A stretch of 64,000 nucleotides of DNA from Pseudomonas sp. Irchel s3f7 (GCF_900187615.1 NZ_FYDO01000029.1:1-64000); one strand, 5' to 3'; shown: positions 35,916 through 46,491, counted from the stretch's first letter. Notes: generated by a model not told the origin, from the letters alone. Made by a program: numbers and translations.

Positions 35916-36554
35916 ATGCCCATCCATGAGATCCGCCACCCGCTGATCCGTCATAAACTTGGCCTGATGCGCCGCGCAGACATCAGCACCAAGAATTTCC
36001 GTGAGCTCGCACAGGAAGTCGGCGCCCTGCTGACCTATGAAGCCACCAAAGACCTGCCGCTTGAGTCCTACGATATCGAAGGCTGGTGCGGCACCGTATC
36101 AGTCGAGAAAATCGCCGGCAAGAAAATCACTGTAGTCCCGATTTTGCGTGCCGGCATCGGCATGCTTGAAGGCGTGCTCAGCCTGATTCCGGGCGCCAAG
36201 GTCAGCGCCGTGGGTGTTGCCCGCAACGAAGAGACCCTGCAGGCCCACACCTACCTGGAAAAACTGGTCCCGGAAATCGACGAACGCCTGGCGATGATCA
36301 TCGACCCGATGCTCGCGACCGGCAGCTCCATGGTTGCCACCATCGATCTGCTGAAAAAAGCCGGCTGCCGCGAGATCCGCGCCATGGTGTTGGTGGCGGC
36401 CCCAGAAGGTATCGCGGCGGTAGAGAAAGCTCACCCTGACGTGATCATCTACACCGCGTCCATCGACCAGAAACTCAACGAACACGGTTACATCATCCCT
36501 GGACTTGGCGATGCCGGCGACAAGATCTTCGGCACCAAGCAGAAGGACGCGTGA
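35916..36554 (+). CDS. upp: Uracil phosphoribosyltransferase
   Basis: 212 residues. PRPP site [17 protein letters not shown] and the uracil-binding C-terminal block [18 protein letters not shown] identify Upp, which makes UMP from uracil and PRPP. It is followed directly by a uracil permease gene, a classic operon. Confidence 0.95.
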   Translation: MPIHEIRHPLIRHKLGLMRRADISTKNFRELAQEVGALLTYEATKDLPLESYDIEGWCGTVSVEKIAGKKITVVPILRAGIGMLEGVLSLIPGAKVSAVGVARNEETLQAHTYLEKLVPEIDERLAMIIDPMLATGSSMVATIDLLKKAGCREIRAMVLVAAPEGIAAVEKAHPDVIIYTASIDQKLNEHGYIIPGLGDAGDKIFGTKQKDA

Positions 36555-36556
36555 CC

Positions 36557-37831
36557 ATGCAGCAAGAGTTCAACGATCCGCTCTGGCGCACGGTGCTGTC
36601 GGGTGCACAGATGCTGTTCGTGGCCTTCGGCGCCTTGGTGTTGATGCCGCTGATTACCGGCCTTGACCCGAACGTGGCGCTGTTCACGGCCGGTTTGGGG
36701 ACGATCCTCTTCCAGATCGTTACCGGACGCCAGGTGCCAGTATTCCTGGCATCGAGCTTTGCCTTCATCACCCCGATCATTCTCGCCAAGGGCCAGTTCG
36801 GCCTGGCCGCGACGATGGGCGGTGTGATGGCGGCAGGTTTCGTCTACACCTTCCTCGGCCTGGCCGTGAAGATCAAAGGCACCGGTTTCATCGATCGCCT
36901 GCTGCCACCCGTGGTGATTGGCCCGGTGATCATTTCGATCGGCCTGGCCATGGCACCGATTGCCGCCAACATGGCGATGGGCAAGGCCGGTGACGGTAGC
37001 GAGCTGATTCATTACCAGACGGCGATGATGATCTCGATGCCGGCGCTGCTGACCACCCTGATCGTCGCCGTGTTCGGTAAAGGCATTTTCCGCCTGGTGC
37101 CTATCATCTCCGGTGTGCTGGTCGGTTTTGGCATGGCGTTCTACTTCGGCGTGGTCGACACGGCGAAGATTGCCGCGGCACCGTGGTTCGCGATTCCGCA
37201 TTTCACTGCGCCGGAATTCAACTGGCAGGCGATTCTGTTCATCGTGCCCGTGGCCCTGGCGCCGGCCATCGAGCACATCGGCGGTGTGATTGCCGTGGGC
37301 AGCGTGACCGGTCGCGATTACCTGAAGAAGCCCGGCCTGCACCGCACCTTGCTCGGCGATGGTATTGCCACCACCGCGGCAGGCCTGTTTGGCGGCCCAC
37401 CCAACACCACCTACGCCGAAGTCACCGGCGCGGTGATGCTGACCAAGAACTACAACCCGAAAATCATGACCTGGGCAGCGATCTTCGCCATCAGCCTGGC
37501 GTTCGTCGGCAAATTCGGCGCACTGCTGCAGAGCATCCCGGTGCCGGTGATGGGCGGGATTCTGTGCCTGTTGTTCGGTTCGATTGCGGCGGTGGGCATG
37601 AACACGCTGATTCGCCACAAGATCGATCTGGGCGAGGCGCGCAATCTGGTGATTGTGTCGGTGACCCTGGTGTTCGGGATCGGCGGTGTGCTGATCGGCA
37701 CCGGCACCGGCCCTGACGACTTCGGCCTCAAAGGCATCGCGCTGTGTGCGGTGGTGGCGATTGGTTTGAATCTTTTGTTGCCGGGCAATGACAGCTGGAA
37801 GCACAAGAAGGCGGATGAGCCGCTGATCTAA
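36557..37831 (+). CDS. uraA: Uracil permease (NCS2/UraA family)
   Basis: 424 residues with about 12-14 hydrophobic helices and the NCS2 signatures FITPIILAKGQFG, ALAPAIEHIGGVIAVG (with the substrate Glu) and GLFGGPPNTTYAEVTGAV. It imports uracil by proton symport. ATG 36557 follows AAGGA (36543-36547) at a spacing of 9; a GTG at 36551 overlapping the upp stop is an alternative. Co-transcribed with upp, which supports uracil rather than xanthine as substrate. Confidence 0.9.
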   Translation: MQQEFNDPLWRTVLSGAQMLFVAFGALVLMPLITGLDPNVALFTAGLGTILFQIVTGRQVPVFLASSFAFITPIILAKGQFGLAATMGGVMAAGFVYTFLGLAVKIKGTGFIDRLLPPVVIGPVIISIGLAMAPIAANMAMGKAGDGSELIHYQTAMMISMPALLTTLIVAVFGKGIFRLVPIISGVLVGFGMAFYFGVVDTAKIAAAPWFAIPHFTAPEFNWQAILFIVPVALAPAIEHIGGVIAVGSVTGRDYLKKPGLHRTLLGDGIATTAAGLFGGPPNTTYAEVTGAVMLTKNYNPKIMTWAAIFAISLAFVGKFGALLQSIPVPVMGGILCLLFGSIAAVGMNTLIRHKIDLGEARNLVIVSVTLVFGIGGVLIGTGTGPDDFGLKGIALCAVVAIGLNLLLPGNDSWKHKKADEPLI

Positions 37832-37848
37832 ACATCACGCGATACATT

Positions 37849-37961
37849 TGTGGCGAGGGAGCTTGCTCCCGCTGGGTTGCGAAGCGACCCCAATTTTTCT
37901 GCAGGCAATGCAAATTTTGTGAGCGCTACGCGCTCAAGCGGGAGCAAGCTCCCTCGCCACA
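37849..37961. repeat. REPIN (TGTGGCGAGGGAGC type)
   Basis: TGTGGCGAGGGAGCTTGCTC and GAGCAAGCTCCCTCGCCACA are perfectly inverted around about 70 nt, between convergent uraA and hemH. Confidence 0.9.
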
Positions 37962-37971
37962 GGTTGCGGTT

Positions 37972-38994
37972 TTACAGCACCAACGGTGCTCGCTCGCACA
38001 ACGTGCTCAACGCCTGCGCCCACTGCGGGTCATCATTGAGGCACGGTACCAGCACCAACTCCTCGCCTCCCGCTTCGCGGAACTGTTCCTTGCCGCGATC
38101 ACCGATTTCTTCCAGTGTCTCGATGCAATCGGCGACGAACGCCGGGCACATCACCAGAATCTTTTTCACGCCGCTCTTGGCCAACTCATCAAGGCGCGCT
38201 TCGGTGTAGGGCTCGATCCATTTGGCCCGCCCCAGTCGCGACTGAAACGACACCGACCACTTACCGTCCGGCAAGCCCATCCGTTTGGCAAACCCCGCTG
38301 CGGTGCGCAAGCACTGGCCGCGATAGCAGGTGGCGACCACATCCGGTGGCGCACCCGCACAACAATCGCCGCCACCCTCGAAGCAATGACCCGGATTGAG
38401 CTTCTTCAGATGCCGCTCCGGCAAGCCGTGAAAGCTCAGCAGCAAGTGATCGAAATCCTGTTCCAGATGAGGTTTGGCCGAGGCCACCAGCGCATCGATG
38501 TATTCCGGCTGGTCGTAGAACGGTTGCAGCACCGACAGCTGCAAGTCGAGCTTGTGCTCCCGCAGAACGCGCTTCGCTTCTTCAATCACGGTGGTGGTGG
38601 TGCTGTCGGCGAACTGTGGATAAAGCGGCGCCAGGGTGATGCGCTTGTGGCCGGCGGCTGCCATGCGCACCAGCGTCGTCTCGATCGACGGTTCGCCGTA
38701 GCGCATCGCCAACTCGACCGGGCCGTGATGCCACTTGGCGGTCATCGCCTGCTGCAATCTGCGACTGAGAACGACCAACGGCGAGCCCTCGTCCCACCAG
38801 ATCGATGCGTAGGCATGGGCCGACTGTTCGGGACGCTTGATCAGAATCAGTGACACCAGCAACCGTCGAACCGGCCATGGCAGGTCGATCACGTACGGAT
38901 CCATCAGAAACTGATTGAGGTAGCTACGCACGTCCGCCACCGAGGTGGAGGCAGGTGAACCCAGATTGACCAGAAGCAACGCGTGATCGGTCAT
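37972..38994 (-). CDS. hemH: Ferrochelatase
   Basis: 340 residues. The active-site His lies in [14 protein letters not shown] and the conserved block [16 protein letters not shown] follows. HemH inserts Fe2+ into protoporphyrin IX, the last step of haem synthesis. ATG 38994 with AGGA 7 nt upstream is chosen; the open frame continues upstream into the next gene. It lies 13 nt after the epimerase-like gene, so the two are co-transcribed. Confidence 0.95.
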   Translation of the reverse strand: MTDHALLLVNLGSPASTSVADVRSYLNQFLMDPYVIDLPWPVRRLLVSLILIKRPEQSAHAYASIWWDEGSPLVVLSRRLQQAMTAKWHHGPVELAMRYGEPSIETTLVRMAAAGHKRITLAPLYPQFADSTTTTVIEEAKRVLREHKLDLQLSVLQPFYDQPEYIDALVASAKPHLEQDFDHLLLSFHGLPERHLKKLNPGHCFEGGGDCCAGAPPDVVATCYRGQCLRTAAGFAKRMGLPDGKWSVSFQSRLGRAKWIEPYTEARLDELAKSGVKKILVMCPAFVADCIETLEEIGDRGKEQFREAGGEELVLVPCLNDDPQWAQALSTLCERAPLVL

Positions 38995-39007
38995 GCAACG
39001 TCCTATT

Positions 39008-39910
39008 TCAAAGGCGACTGGACAACTCGTCCAAAGCCGCACGCAAATCCGTGAACTGAAAAGTGAAACCCGCTTCCAACAGGCGAACCGGGGTGGCCCG
39101 CTGGCCACCCAGCAACAACGAAGACAACTCGCCCAGGCCGACCTTCAAGGCCAGGGTCGGCATCGGCATGAACACCGGGCGATGCAGCGCGCTGCCCAGT
39201 GTTTTGGCAAACTCGCGATTGCGCACGGGTTCGGGTGCGCACGCATTATAAGGACCGCTAGCGTCACTGCGATGCAGAAGAAAATCAATCAAGGCGATTT
39301 GATCGTTGATGTGAATCCACGGCATCCACTGCCGACCATTGCCAATCGGCCCTCCCAGGCCTAATTTGAAAGGCAGTATCAGCCGCGACAAAAAGCCGCC
39401 CTCAGCCGATAGAACCAGCCCGGTCCGGATAAGGATGACGCGAATGCCCAACGCTTCGGCCCGCTGCGCGGTTTCTTCCCAGGCGATGCATAACTGACTG
39501 GCGAAATCATCGATGACCGGAGGCGACTCCTCGGTCAACTCACGCTCGCCGCCGTCGCCATACCAACCGATTGCAGAACCGGAGATCAGCACCTGCGGTT
39601 TCTGCCCGCGGCTTTCCAGCCAGGCCAGCAAGCTTTCGGTCAGGGTGATGCGGCTGCTCCACAACAGGGTTTTGCGTTTGTGGGTCCAGAGCCGGTCGGC
39701 AATCGGTGCACCGGCAAGGTTGATAATCGCATCGACCGGTTCCTGCCCGATATCCTCCAGACGGGCGACTCCACGCACTTGAGGACCACAGATTTTCGCG
39801 ACTTTTTCAGGTGTGCGACTCCAGACGGTCAGGCGATGTCCCTGACTCAACCAGCGTCGGCAAAGCTGACGTCCTATCAAACCAGTACCGCCGGTCAGCA
39901 ATATGTGCAT
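39008..39910 (-). CDS. TIGR01777-family NAD-dependent epimerase-like protein (YfcH type)
   Basis: 300 residues. Extended SDR fold with nucleotide-binding GGTGLIGR (7-14) at the very N terminus, a [16 protein letters not shown] block with the Tyr of the active site, and the C-terminal DUF1731 region. The family is sometimes called a cell-division inhibitor (SulA-like by name only). Function unproven. It is divergent from the FAD oxidoreductase, so the LitR-like site at 40036-40059 could affect it too. Confidence 0.85.
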   Translation of the reverse strand: MHILLTGGTGLIGRQLCRRWLSQGHRLTVWSRTPEKVAKICGPQVRGVARLEDIGQEPVDAIINLAGAPIADRLWTHKRKTLLWSSRITLTESLLAWLESRGQKPQVLISGSAIGWYGDGGERELTEESPPVIDDFASQLCIAWEETAQRAEALGIRVILIRTGLVLSAEGGFLSRLILPFKLGLGGPIGNGRQWMPWIHINDQIALIDFLLHRSDASGPYNACAPEPVRNREFAKTLGSALHRPVFMPMPTLALKVGLGELSSLLLGGQRATPVRLLEAGFTFQFTDLRAALDELSSRL

Positions 39911-40031
39911 GACTTCTTCCTCGCGTGGCGTTTTACCTTGTCCATTAGTCTATTTTTATAAGCAGGGATCTTTGGTATCGAGCAGGCTCTATGTTTAACA
40001 ATAGGCCAAGCTGTCAGAACGAGAACGCTAA

Positions 40032-41093
<1,062 letters not shown>

Positions 41094-41115
41094 GGAGCAT
41101 CACACCGAAAAAACT

Positions 41116-41139
41116 TATACATAAAGTTTGACTTGTACA
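41116..41139 (+). promoter_or_regulatory. Candidate LitR/PplR operator and promoter of the photolyase operon
   Basis: TATACA-N12-TGTACA is an exact match to T(G/A)TACA-N12-TGTA(C/T)A. It covers the -35 of a good sigma-70 promoter: TTGACT (41128-41133), 16-nt spacer, TAAGAT (41150-41155). A second, N13-spaced pair TGTACA/TGTATA lies at 41166-41190. Confidence 0.65.
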
Positions 41140-41143
41140 GCTT

Positions 41144-41202
41144 CGAATCTAAGATGAAGGTATGTTGTACAGACATAGAGCGTCTGTATAGGTTTAGATT
41201 CG
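41144..41202 (+). repeat. Nested inverted repeat in the leader of the DUF523 gene
   Basis: Outer arms CGAATCTAA (41144-41152) and TTAGATTCG (41194-41202); inner arms TACAGAC (41168-41174) and GTCTGTA (41182-41188). It spans the second LitR-like site and ends next to the GAGG ribosome-binding site, so it may act as a DNA operator, an mRNA hairpin, or both. Confidence 0.6.
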
Positions 41203-41212
41203 AGGTGCTCCG

Positions 41213-42172
41213 ATGCTGCCCACTCCCGCCAAACCGAAAATCGCCATCAGCGCTTGCCTGATGGGTTTCGACGTGCGCTACAACGGCGGGCACAAGGAGT
41301 CGCGGCTGTGCAGCCGCACGCTCGCGGAATATTTCGAGTTTGTCCCGGTCTGCCCGGAAGTCGCCATCGGCCTGGGCATTCCACGCCAACCGATCCGGCT
41401 GGTTGGCGATGCAACGCAACCCCAAGCCGTCGGCACACTTGATCACACCTTCAATGTCACGCAGCCGCTGGCCGACTATGGTCAGAAAATGGCGGGGGAA
41501 CTGAGCGATGTCTGCGGTTACATCTTCATGCAGAAATCCCCGTCCTGCGGCCTGGAGCGGGTCAAGGTCTATCACGCCAACGGTGCGCCGCTGGATGGCG
41601 GTGGCCGGGGAATTTACGCCCAGGCGTTTTGCTTGCAGCACCCGGATCTGCCAGTGGAAGAGGACGGCCGACTCAACGATCCGGTGCTGCGGGAAAACTT
41701 TCTCACTCGAGTATTCGCTTACAACGCCTGGCAGCAGTTGCTGCAAGAAGGCCTGACCCGGCGCGCGCTCACGGAATTTCACTCACGCTACAAATACCTG
41801 CTGATGGCGCACAACCCGGTGCAATACAAAACCTTGGGCAATCTGCTCGGCACCATGGGCCATACCGATCCGCAAGAACTTGGCCCCCGCTATTTCAGCG
41901 AGCTGATGGCGGCCCTGAAAAAATGTGCCACACGCCGGACCCACACCAACGTGTTGCAACACCTCAGCGGCTATCTGAAGCGGGCCATCAGTGGCGAAGA
42001 CAAACAAGAGATGCAACACCTGATCAGCCAGTATCACCAAGGCATCGTGCCTCTGGTGGTGCCGCTGACACTGCTCAAACATCACTTGCGCCAACACCCC
42101 GATCCCTACCTCGCGCAGCAGGTCTACCTGCAACCGCACCCCGAAAACCTCAGCCTGCGAAACGCCCTCTAA
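41213..42172 (+). CDS. DUF523-DUF1722 protein (YbgA-like fused)
   Basis: 319 residues. N-terminal DUF523 (about 8-155; IAISACLMGFDVRYNGGHK, PVCPEVAIGLGIPRQPIRL, and KSPSCGL with paired Cys) is joined to C-terminal DUF1722 (about 190-305; YKYLLMAHNPVQYKTLGNLL). E. coli YbgA, a DUF1722 protein, is encoded next to the photolyase gene, as here. Biochemical role unknown; the conserved Cys may bind metal. It overlaps the regulator gene by one base. Confidence 0.88.
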   Translation: MLPTPAKPKIAISACLMGFDVRYNGGHKESRLCSRTLAEYFEFVPVCPEVAIGLGIPRQPIRLVGDATQPQAVGTLDHTFNVTQPLADYGQKMAGELSDVCGYIFMQKSPSCGLERVKVYHANGAPLDGGGRGIYAQAFCLQHPDLPVEEDGRLNDPVLRENFLTRVFAYNAWQQLLQEGLTRRALTEFHSRYKYLLMAHNPVQYKTLGNLLGTMGHTDPQELGPRYFSELMAALKKCATRRTHTNVLQHLSGYLKRAISGEDKQEMQHLISQYHQGIVPLVVPLTLLKHHLRQHPDPYLAQQVYLQPHPENLSLRNAL

Positions 42173-43113
42173 TGAAAGCCCCGCTCGACACCAGCGCCAG
42201 CGAAGACTTCGGCGACGACTTTAAAAAAGCCTTGGATGAAGGCTGGCTGCCGATCCGTGAAGTGTCACGCCAGACCGGTGTCAATGCTGTGACCTTACGA
42301 GCCTGGGAACGGCGCTACGGCCTCATCGTGCCCCAACGCACACCCAAGGGGCACCGCCTGTTCTCTGCCGAACATGTGCAGCGTATCCAGGCCATTGTTA
42401 CCTGGCTCAACCGTGGGGTGGCCGTCAGCCAGGTCAAGCAATTGCTCGATACGCCGCAGACGTTGAGCGAAGCCGTGGACAACGACTGGCACGCGCTGTT
42501 GCAGACGCTGGTGCACGCGGTCACCCGGCTCAACGAGCGCACCCTTGATGACACTGTTAATCAGGCAATGGCGCTGTATCCGCCGCGCACGTTATGTGAG
42601 CAACTGCTGATGCCGTTGCTGGTCGTTCTGGAGCAGCGCTGGCAAGGCCAGTTCGGTGAGCAGATGGAGCGCACGTTTTTTTGTTCCTGGCTCCGCAGCA
42701 AATTCGGCGCACGCATCTACCATAACAATCGTCAGTTGCGCACCGCGCCGCTGCTGCTGATCAATCAGTCTGACCTGCCGCTGGAACCGAACCTGTGGCT
42801 GACGGCCTGGTTGATCAGCAGCGTCGATTGCCCGGTGGAAGTATTCGACTGGCCGCTGCCGGTCGGTGAACTCGCCCTGGCGGTTGACCATCTGCAAGCC
42901 CGTGGCGTCCTGCTGTATTCCAGCAAGGCCATGAACCTGGGGCAGTTGCCGAAACTTTTCAAAGGTGTCGGCTGCCCAAAAATGATTGCCGGACCAACGG
43001 TGTGCATCCACCACGCCGAGTTGTCAGCAAGACTTACCGATATCGCTCATTTGTACCTGGCCGAAGATCCCTTGGCGGCACATCAGGTACTGGTTCAGCG
43101 TGGGTTGATTTAA
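42172..43113 (+). CDS. MerR-family regulator, class II LitR-like (PplR-type)
   Basis: 313 residues. A MerR HTH occupies about 24-90 (LPIREVSRQTGVNAVTLRAW, then ERRYGLIVPQRTPKGHRLFS), followed by a helical domain and a C-terminal Rossmann-like domain of the cobalamin-binding type. I see no DxHxxG cobalamin motif, as in class II LitR proteins, which respond to light through other photoreceptors. In P. putida a homologue is encoded next to phrB and represses light-induced genes. Operators matching its published consensus precede this operon, implying autoregulation. Start overlaps the previous stop (TAATG). Confidence 0.85.
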   Translation: MKAPLDTSASEDFGDDFKKALDEGWLPIREVSRQTGVNAVTLRAWERRYGLIVPQRTPKGHRLFSAEHVQRIQAIVTWLNRGVAVSQVKQLLDTPQTLSEAVDNDWHALLQTLVHAVTRLNERTLDDTVNQAMALYPPRTLCEQLLMPLLVVLEQRWQGQFGEQMERTFFCSWLRSKFGARIYHNNRQLRTAPLLLINQSDLPLEPNLWLTAWLISSVDCPVEVFDWPLPVGELALAVDHLQARGVLLYSSKAMNLGQLPKLFKGVGCPKMIAGPTVCIHHAELSARLTDIAHLYLAEDPLAAHQVLVQRGLI

Positions 43114-44589
43114 ATGAACAGCGTGAATAAGACGATGCAATTGATCTGGCTGCGCAGCGACTTGCGCCTGCATGACAACACCGCCCTCTCGGCCGCCGCC
43201 GCTCGCGGACCGAGTGTGGCGGTGTATCTGCTGAGTCCCCAGCAATGGCTGGAGCATGACGACGCCCCCTGCAAAGTGGATTTCTGGCTGCGCAATCTGG
43301 CGCAGTTGAGCCATGCACTGGGTCAACTGAATATCCCCCTGCTGATCCGCACCGCCCCGCGCTGGGATGAGGCGCCAGCGGTATTACTCGACTTGTGCCG
43401 TCAGTTGCAGATCGACGCACTGCACCTCAACGACGAATACGGCGTCCATGAAACCAGGCGGGATGCCGCGGTCGCCAGCGCCCTGAAAGCCGAAGGCATC
43501 GAAGTACACCGCTACCTCGATCAACTGCTGTTTCAGCCCGGCAGCGTACTGACCAAAACCGGCAGCTACTTTCAGGTCTTCAGCCAGTTCCGCAAAGTCT
43601 GTTATGAACGGCTGCATCATTCGCTGCCCCATCTCGTGCACGCGCCAAATGCACAAACGCCGCTGGACATCACCAGCGACGCTGTTCCCTCAACCATCAC
43701 AGGATTCCCCACACCCAGCGCCAGCCTGCACAACCTGTGGCCCGCCGGTGAGACCGAAGCCCGCCGTCGCCTCGACATCTTTACCGATGCGCAGATCGAT
43801 CACTACGAAAGCGAACGGGACTTCCCGGCGAAACCCGGCACCAGCCAACTCTCGCCCTACCTCGCCGCCGGAGTGATTTCTCCCCGCCAATGCCTGCACG
43901 CAGCACTGCAAAGCAATCGGGGTGAGTTTGAGAGCGGAAGTGCCGGTGCAGTGACCTGGATCAACGAACTGCTGTGGCGCGAGTTCTATAAACACATTCT
44001 GGTGGGTTATCCACGGGTTTCCCGACACCGGGCGTTTCGCCCCGAAACCGAAGCCCTGGCGTGGCGCGACGCCCCCGATGACCTCGCCGCCTGGCAAGAA
44101 GCACGTACCGGTCTGCCGATTATTGACGCCGCCATGCGCCAACTGCTGGAAACCGGCTGGATGCACAACCGACTGCGCATGGTGGTGGCAATGTTTCTGA
44201 GCAAAAACCTGTTGATCGACTGGCGTGAAGGCGAGCGCTTTTTCATGCGTCACCTGATCGATGGCGACCTGGCCGCGAACAATGGCGGCTGGCAGTGGAG
44301 TTCGTCCACTGGTACGGACTCAGCGCCTTACTTCCGGATTTTCAACCCGCTGAGCCAGTCGGAAAAATTCGATCCGCAGGGCGTGTTCATCAAGCACTGG
44401 CTGCCGGCGTTGGCTGATCTGAATAAAAAAGAGGTGCATAACCCTGCCAATGTTGGCGGTTTGTTCGGTGCGGTCGACTACCCGACACCCATCGTCGATT
44501 TGGGCGCTTCCCGCAACCGCGCACTGACCGCGTTCAAGAACCTGCCAGCACGAACACCGGTTACTGAACCGTTTGGGGAGCGCGCTTGA
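43114..44589 (+). CDS. phrB: Deoxyribodipyrimidine photolyase
   Basis: 491 residues. N-terminal photolyase alpha/beta domain (LIWLRSDLRLHDNTALSAAA) and C-terminal FAD domain with the INELLWREFYKHIL, MRQLLETGWMHNRLRMVVAM and NNGGWQWSSSTGTD blocks, typical of class I CPD photolyases. It splits UV-induced pyrimidine dimers using blue light. The start directly abuts the regulator's stop; a second ATG at 43135 (MQLIWLRSDL) gives the more usual N terminus and may be the true start. Co-transcribed with the regulator gene. Confidence 0.93.
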   Translation: MNSVNKTMQLIWLRSDLRLHDNTALSAAAARGPSVAVYLLSPQQWLEHDDAPCKVDFWLRNLAQLSHALGQLNIPLLIRTAPRWDEAPAVLLDLCRQLQIDALHLNDEYGVHETRRDAAVASALKAEGIEVHRYLDQLLFQPGSVLTKTGSYFQVFSQFRKVCYERLHHSLPHLVHAPNAQTPLDITSDAVPSTITGFPTPSASLHNLWPAGETEARRRLDIFTDAQIDHYESERDFPAKPGTSQLSPYLAAGVISPRQCLHAALQSNRGEFESGSAGAVTWINELLWREFYKHILVGYPRVSRHRAFRPETEALAWRDAPDDLAAWQEARTGLPIIDAAMRQLLETGWMHNRLRMVVAMFLSKNLLIDWREGERFFMRHLIDGDLAANNGGWQWSSSTGTDSAPYFRIFNPLSQSEKFDPQGVFIKHWLPALADLNKKEVHNPANVGGLFGAVDYPTPIVDLGASRNRALTAFKNLPARTPVTEPFGERA

Positions 44590-44668
44590 GTAATTCCCCG
44601 CGGCGATCCGTAGAGATGAGCAAAAAACAATTGGACTCGGCCGATGCCTGGCTGAACAGGAGATTGGG

Positions 44669-45445
44669 ATGAGTCGTACACCTCCACGGCGATATTGGCT
44701 GACGGGCGCCAGCAACGGAATTGGCGCCGCACTGGCTGAGGAAATCTTGAAAACCGGCGCGCACCTGGCCTTCAGTTCACGCTCTGCAACATCGCTGAAA
44801 GTCATGTCGCAACGATATCCCGGACAAGTGCTGGCGCTGGCCGCAGATCTGACCAACAGTCAGACCGTGCGCGAGATCGGCGAGCAAATTGCCGAAGACT
44901 GGGGCTCGCTGGACACAGTCATCCTCAATGCCGGTACCTGCGAATATGTGGACGCCCGGCAGTTCGACGCGACAATCGTCGAGCATGTGGTAAGGACCAA
45001 TCTGCTTGCCAGCAGCTATTGCATCGAAACCGCCTTGCCACTCTTGCGCGCCGGCACCGCCCCACATCTGGTGGCGATGGCCAGTGCCGTGACGTACCTG
45101 CCACTGCCCCGAGCCGAAGCAAATGGCACCTCGAAGGCAGGTTTACGTCACCTTTTTGAGTCCCGGCGCATTGATCTCGCCCCTGAAGGCATCGAAGTCA
45201 CCGTGATCAACCCCGGATTCGTCGAACCATCGCAGACGGGTAAAAGTGACTTCTCCATGCCGCTCAGTTGGCCCGTGGAAAAAGCCGCGCGGCACATTCT
45301 CGAACAGCTCAAGGATCGCCCGCTGGAAATCACTTTTCCCGCGGCATTCATGGCGACTCTGTGGCCACTGTCCAGATTGCCTGACACGGTGAAACTGGAC
45401 ATCGGCAAGCGCATGGTGCGCAGCAACCCGCCGATCAAGGATTAG
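44669..45445 (+). CDS. SDR-family protein with missing catalytic Tyr
   Basis: 258 residues of classical SDR length. The cofactor loop TGASNGIG (12-19), the LNAG strand (87-90), Ser139 and Lys156 are present. The YxxxK motif reads NGTSK (152-156), so Asn replaces the catalytic Tyr; the codon AAT is one base from TAT. The protein may therefore be a non-catalytic NAD(P)-binding relative, or recently inactivated. It follows phrB by 79 nt on the same strand, with GGAG absent but GGAGATTGGG ahead of the start. Confidence 0.82.
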   Translation: MSRTPPRRYWLTGASNGIGAALAEEILKTGAHLAFSSRSATSLKVMSQRYPGQVLALAADLTNSQTVREIGEQIAEDWGSLDTVILNAGTCEYVDARQFDATIVEHVVRTNLLASSYCIETALPLLRAGTAPHLVAMASAVTYLPLPRAEANGTSKAGLRHLFESRRIDLAPEGIEVTVINPGFVEPSQTGKSDFSMPLSWPVEKAARHILEQLKDRPLEITFPAAFMATLWPLSRLPDTVKLDIGKRMVRSNPPIKD

Positions 45446-45524
45446 CGGCCGGGTCATCACTTGCGAAGTCGGCGTCCGTCAGAGCTTTCACACAGTTCAG
45501 GGGGACTGGCTTACACTGCGCGCC

Positions 45525-45830
45525 ATGAAAACCATCCCCCACACGCAAATCGCGGAACCCGCGGTCACCTGCTCGACCTGCGCAGCCTGCTGCTGCCAGC
45601 TCGAAGTCATGTTGATCACCGACACGGGTGTGCCTGAACGGTTCATCGATACCGATGACTGGGGCGGGGAAGTCATGCTGCGTCTGGACGACGGCTGGTG
45701 CGCTGCGCTCGATCGCAACACGATGATGTGCACCATCTACGAAAAACGCCCGCTGATCTGCCGGGAATTCGAGATGGGTGCACCGGAATGCATTGAGGAA
45801 CGCCAAGGAATTTCCACAGCGTATCGCTGA
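45525..45830 (+). CDS. YkgJ-family cysteine cluster protein
   Basis: 101 residues. CSTCAACCCQLEV near the N terminus, then CAALDRNTMMCTIYEKRPLIC with further Cys, match the YkgJ/CxxCxxCC putative metal or Fe-S cluster family. Function unknown. Last gene before a REPIN. Confidence 0.85.
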   Translation: MKTIPHTQIAEPAVTCSTCAACCCQLEVMLITDTGVPERFIDTDDWGGEVMLRLDDGWCAALDRNTMMCTIYEKRPLICREFEMGAPECIEERQGISTAYR

Positions 45831-45853
45831 AAGCTCAGTCACAGCAGAACGAT

Positions 45854-45943
45854 TGTAGGAGCGAGCTTGCTCGCGATAGCAATGCGTCAGTCAGCATCAA
45901 TGCCGAATCTGAAATCGCCATCGCGAGCAAGCTCGTTCCTACA
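45854..45943. repeat. REPIN between ykgJ-like gene and pagL
   Basis: TGTAGGAGCGAGCTTGCTCG and CGAGCAAGCTCGTTCCTACA inverted around 50 nt, with one mismatch. Confidence 0.88.
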
Positions 45944-45972
45944 GGGGGTCATACCATTTTTTGGCCCGGTGC

Positions 45973-46491
45973 CTACAACGGCATCGTGTAATGCAATGCG
46001 TAACTTTCTACACCATCGTTCGGGGTCGTGAGCCCGGCGTTGGAATAGTGCGTCGCGCGCACCCCGACTTCGTGTCCACCCGCAAAGCGCAAGCCGACAC
46101 CGAAGCGGTCTTCAAACTGGAAGGCGCTACCCAGATCGTTGCTTTCGACTTCAGTGCTGGCAAACGCCGCCACACCAATCCCAAACTCAATGTAGGGTTT
46201 GACGTTCTGTCCGGAAAATTCATAAATAAGCACAGGCGAGAACGAAAGGCTGTGGTTACTGGATGTCTCTTCACCGTCCCAATAGGTGTAGGCGCCGTCC
46301 CAATAACCGGTCAGACGACCCACGTCGCTCTGCCACCAGCTCTGATCCCAATCGAATTGCATCCCCAATCGATAGGTCATGGTCGACTCGCCGGTTTGCC
46401 CCACCGCAAACTCCACACCTGCCGCTTGAGCGGTAAAACTGTGCCCCATCAGTGCGGCCGCAATCGCGGCCAAGCAGAATAGTCGCCTCAC
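45973..46491 (-). CDS. pagL: Lipid A 3-O-deacylase (PagL)
   Basis: 172 residues with a signal peptide (about 1-24, cleavage near AQAA) and a small outer-membrane barrel. The catalytic triad fits PagL: H148 and S150 in THYSNAGL, and E162, with the same S-to-E spacing (12) as P. aeruginosa PagL. It removes the 3-O acyl chain of lipid A, lowering endotoxicity and altering membrane permeability. Monocistronic, downstream of murI. Confidence 0.9.
   Translation of the reverse strand: MRRLFCLAAIAAALMGHSFTAQAAGVEFAVGQTGESTMTYRLGMQFDWDQSWWQSDVGRLTGYWDGAYTYWDGEETSSNHSLSFSPVLIYEFSGQNVKPYIEFGIGVAAFASTEVESNDLGSAFQFEDRFGVGLRFAGGHEVGVRATHYSNAGLTTPNDGVESYALHYTMPL

Noticed and set aside
36488-37804. 438-codon minus-strand open frame opposite uraA
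   Set aside because: His/Gln/Arg-rich product typical of reverse-strand translation of a membrane protein gene.
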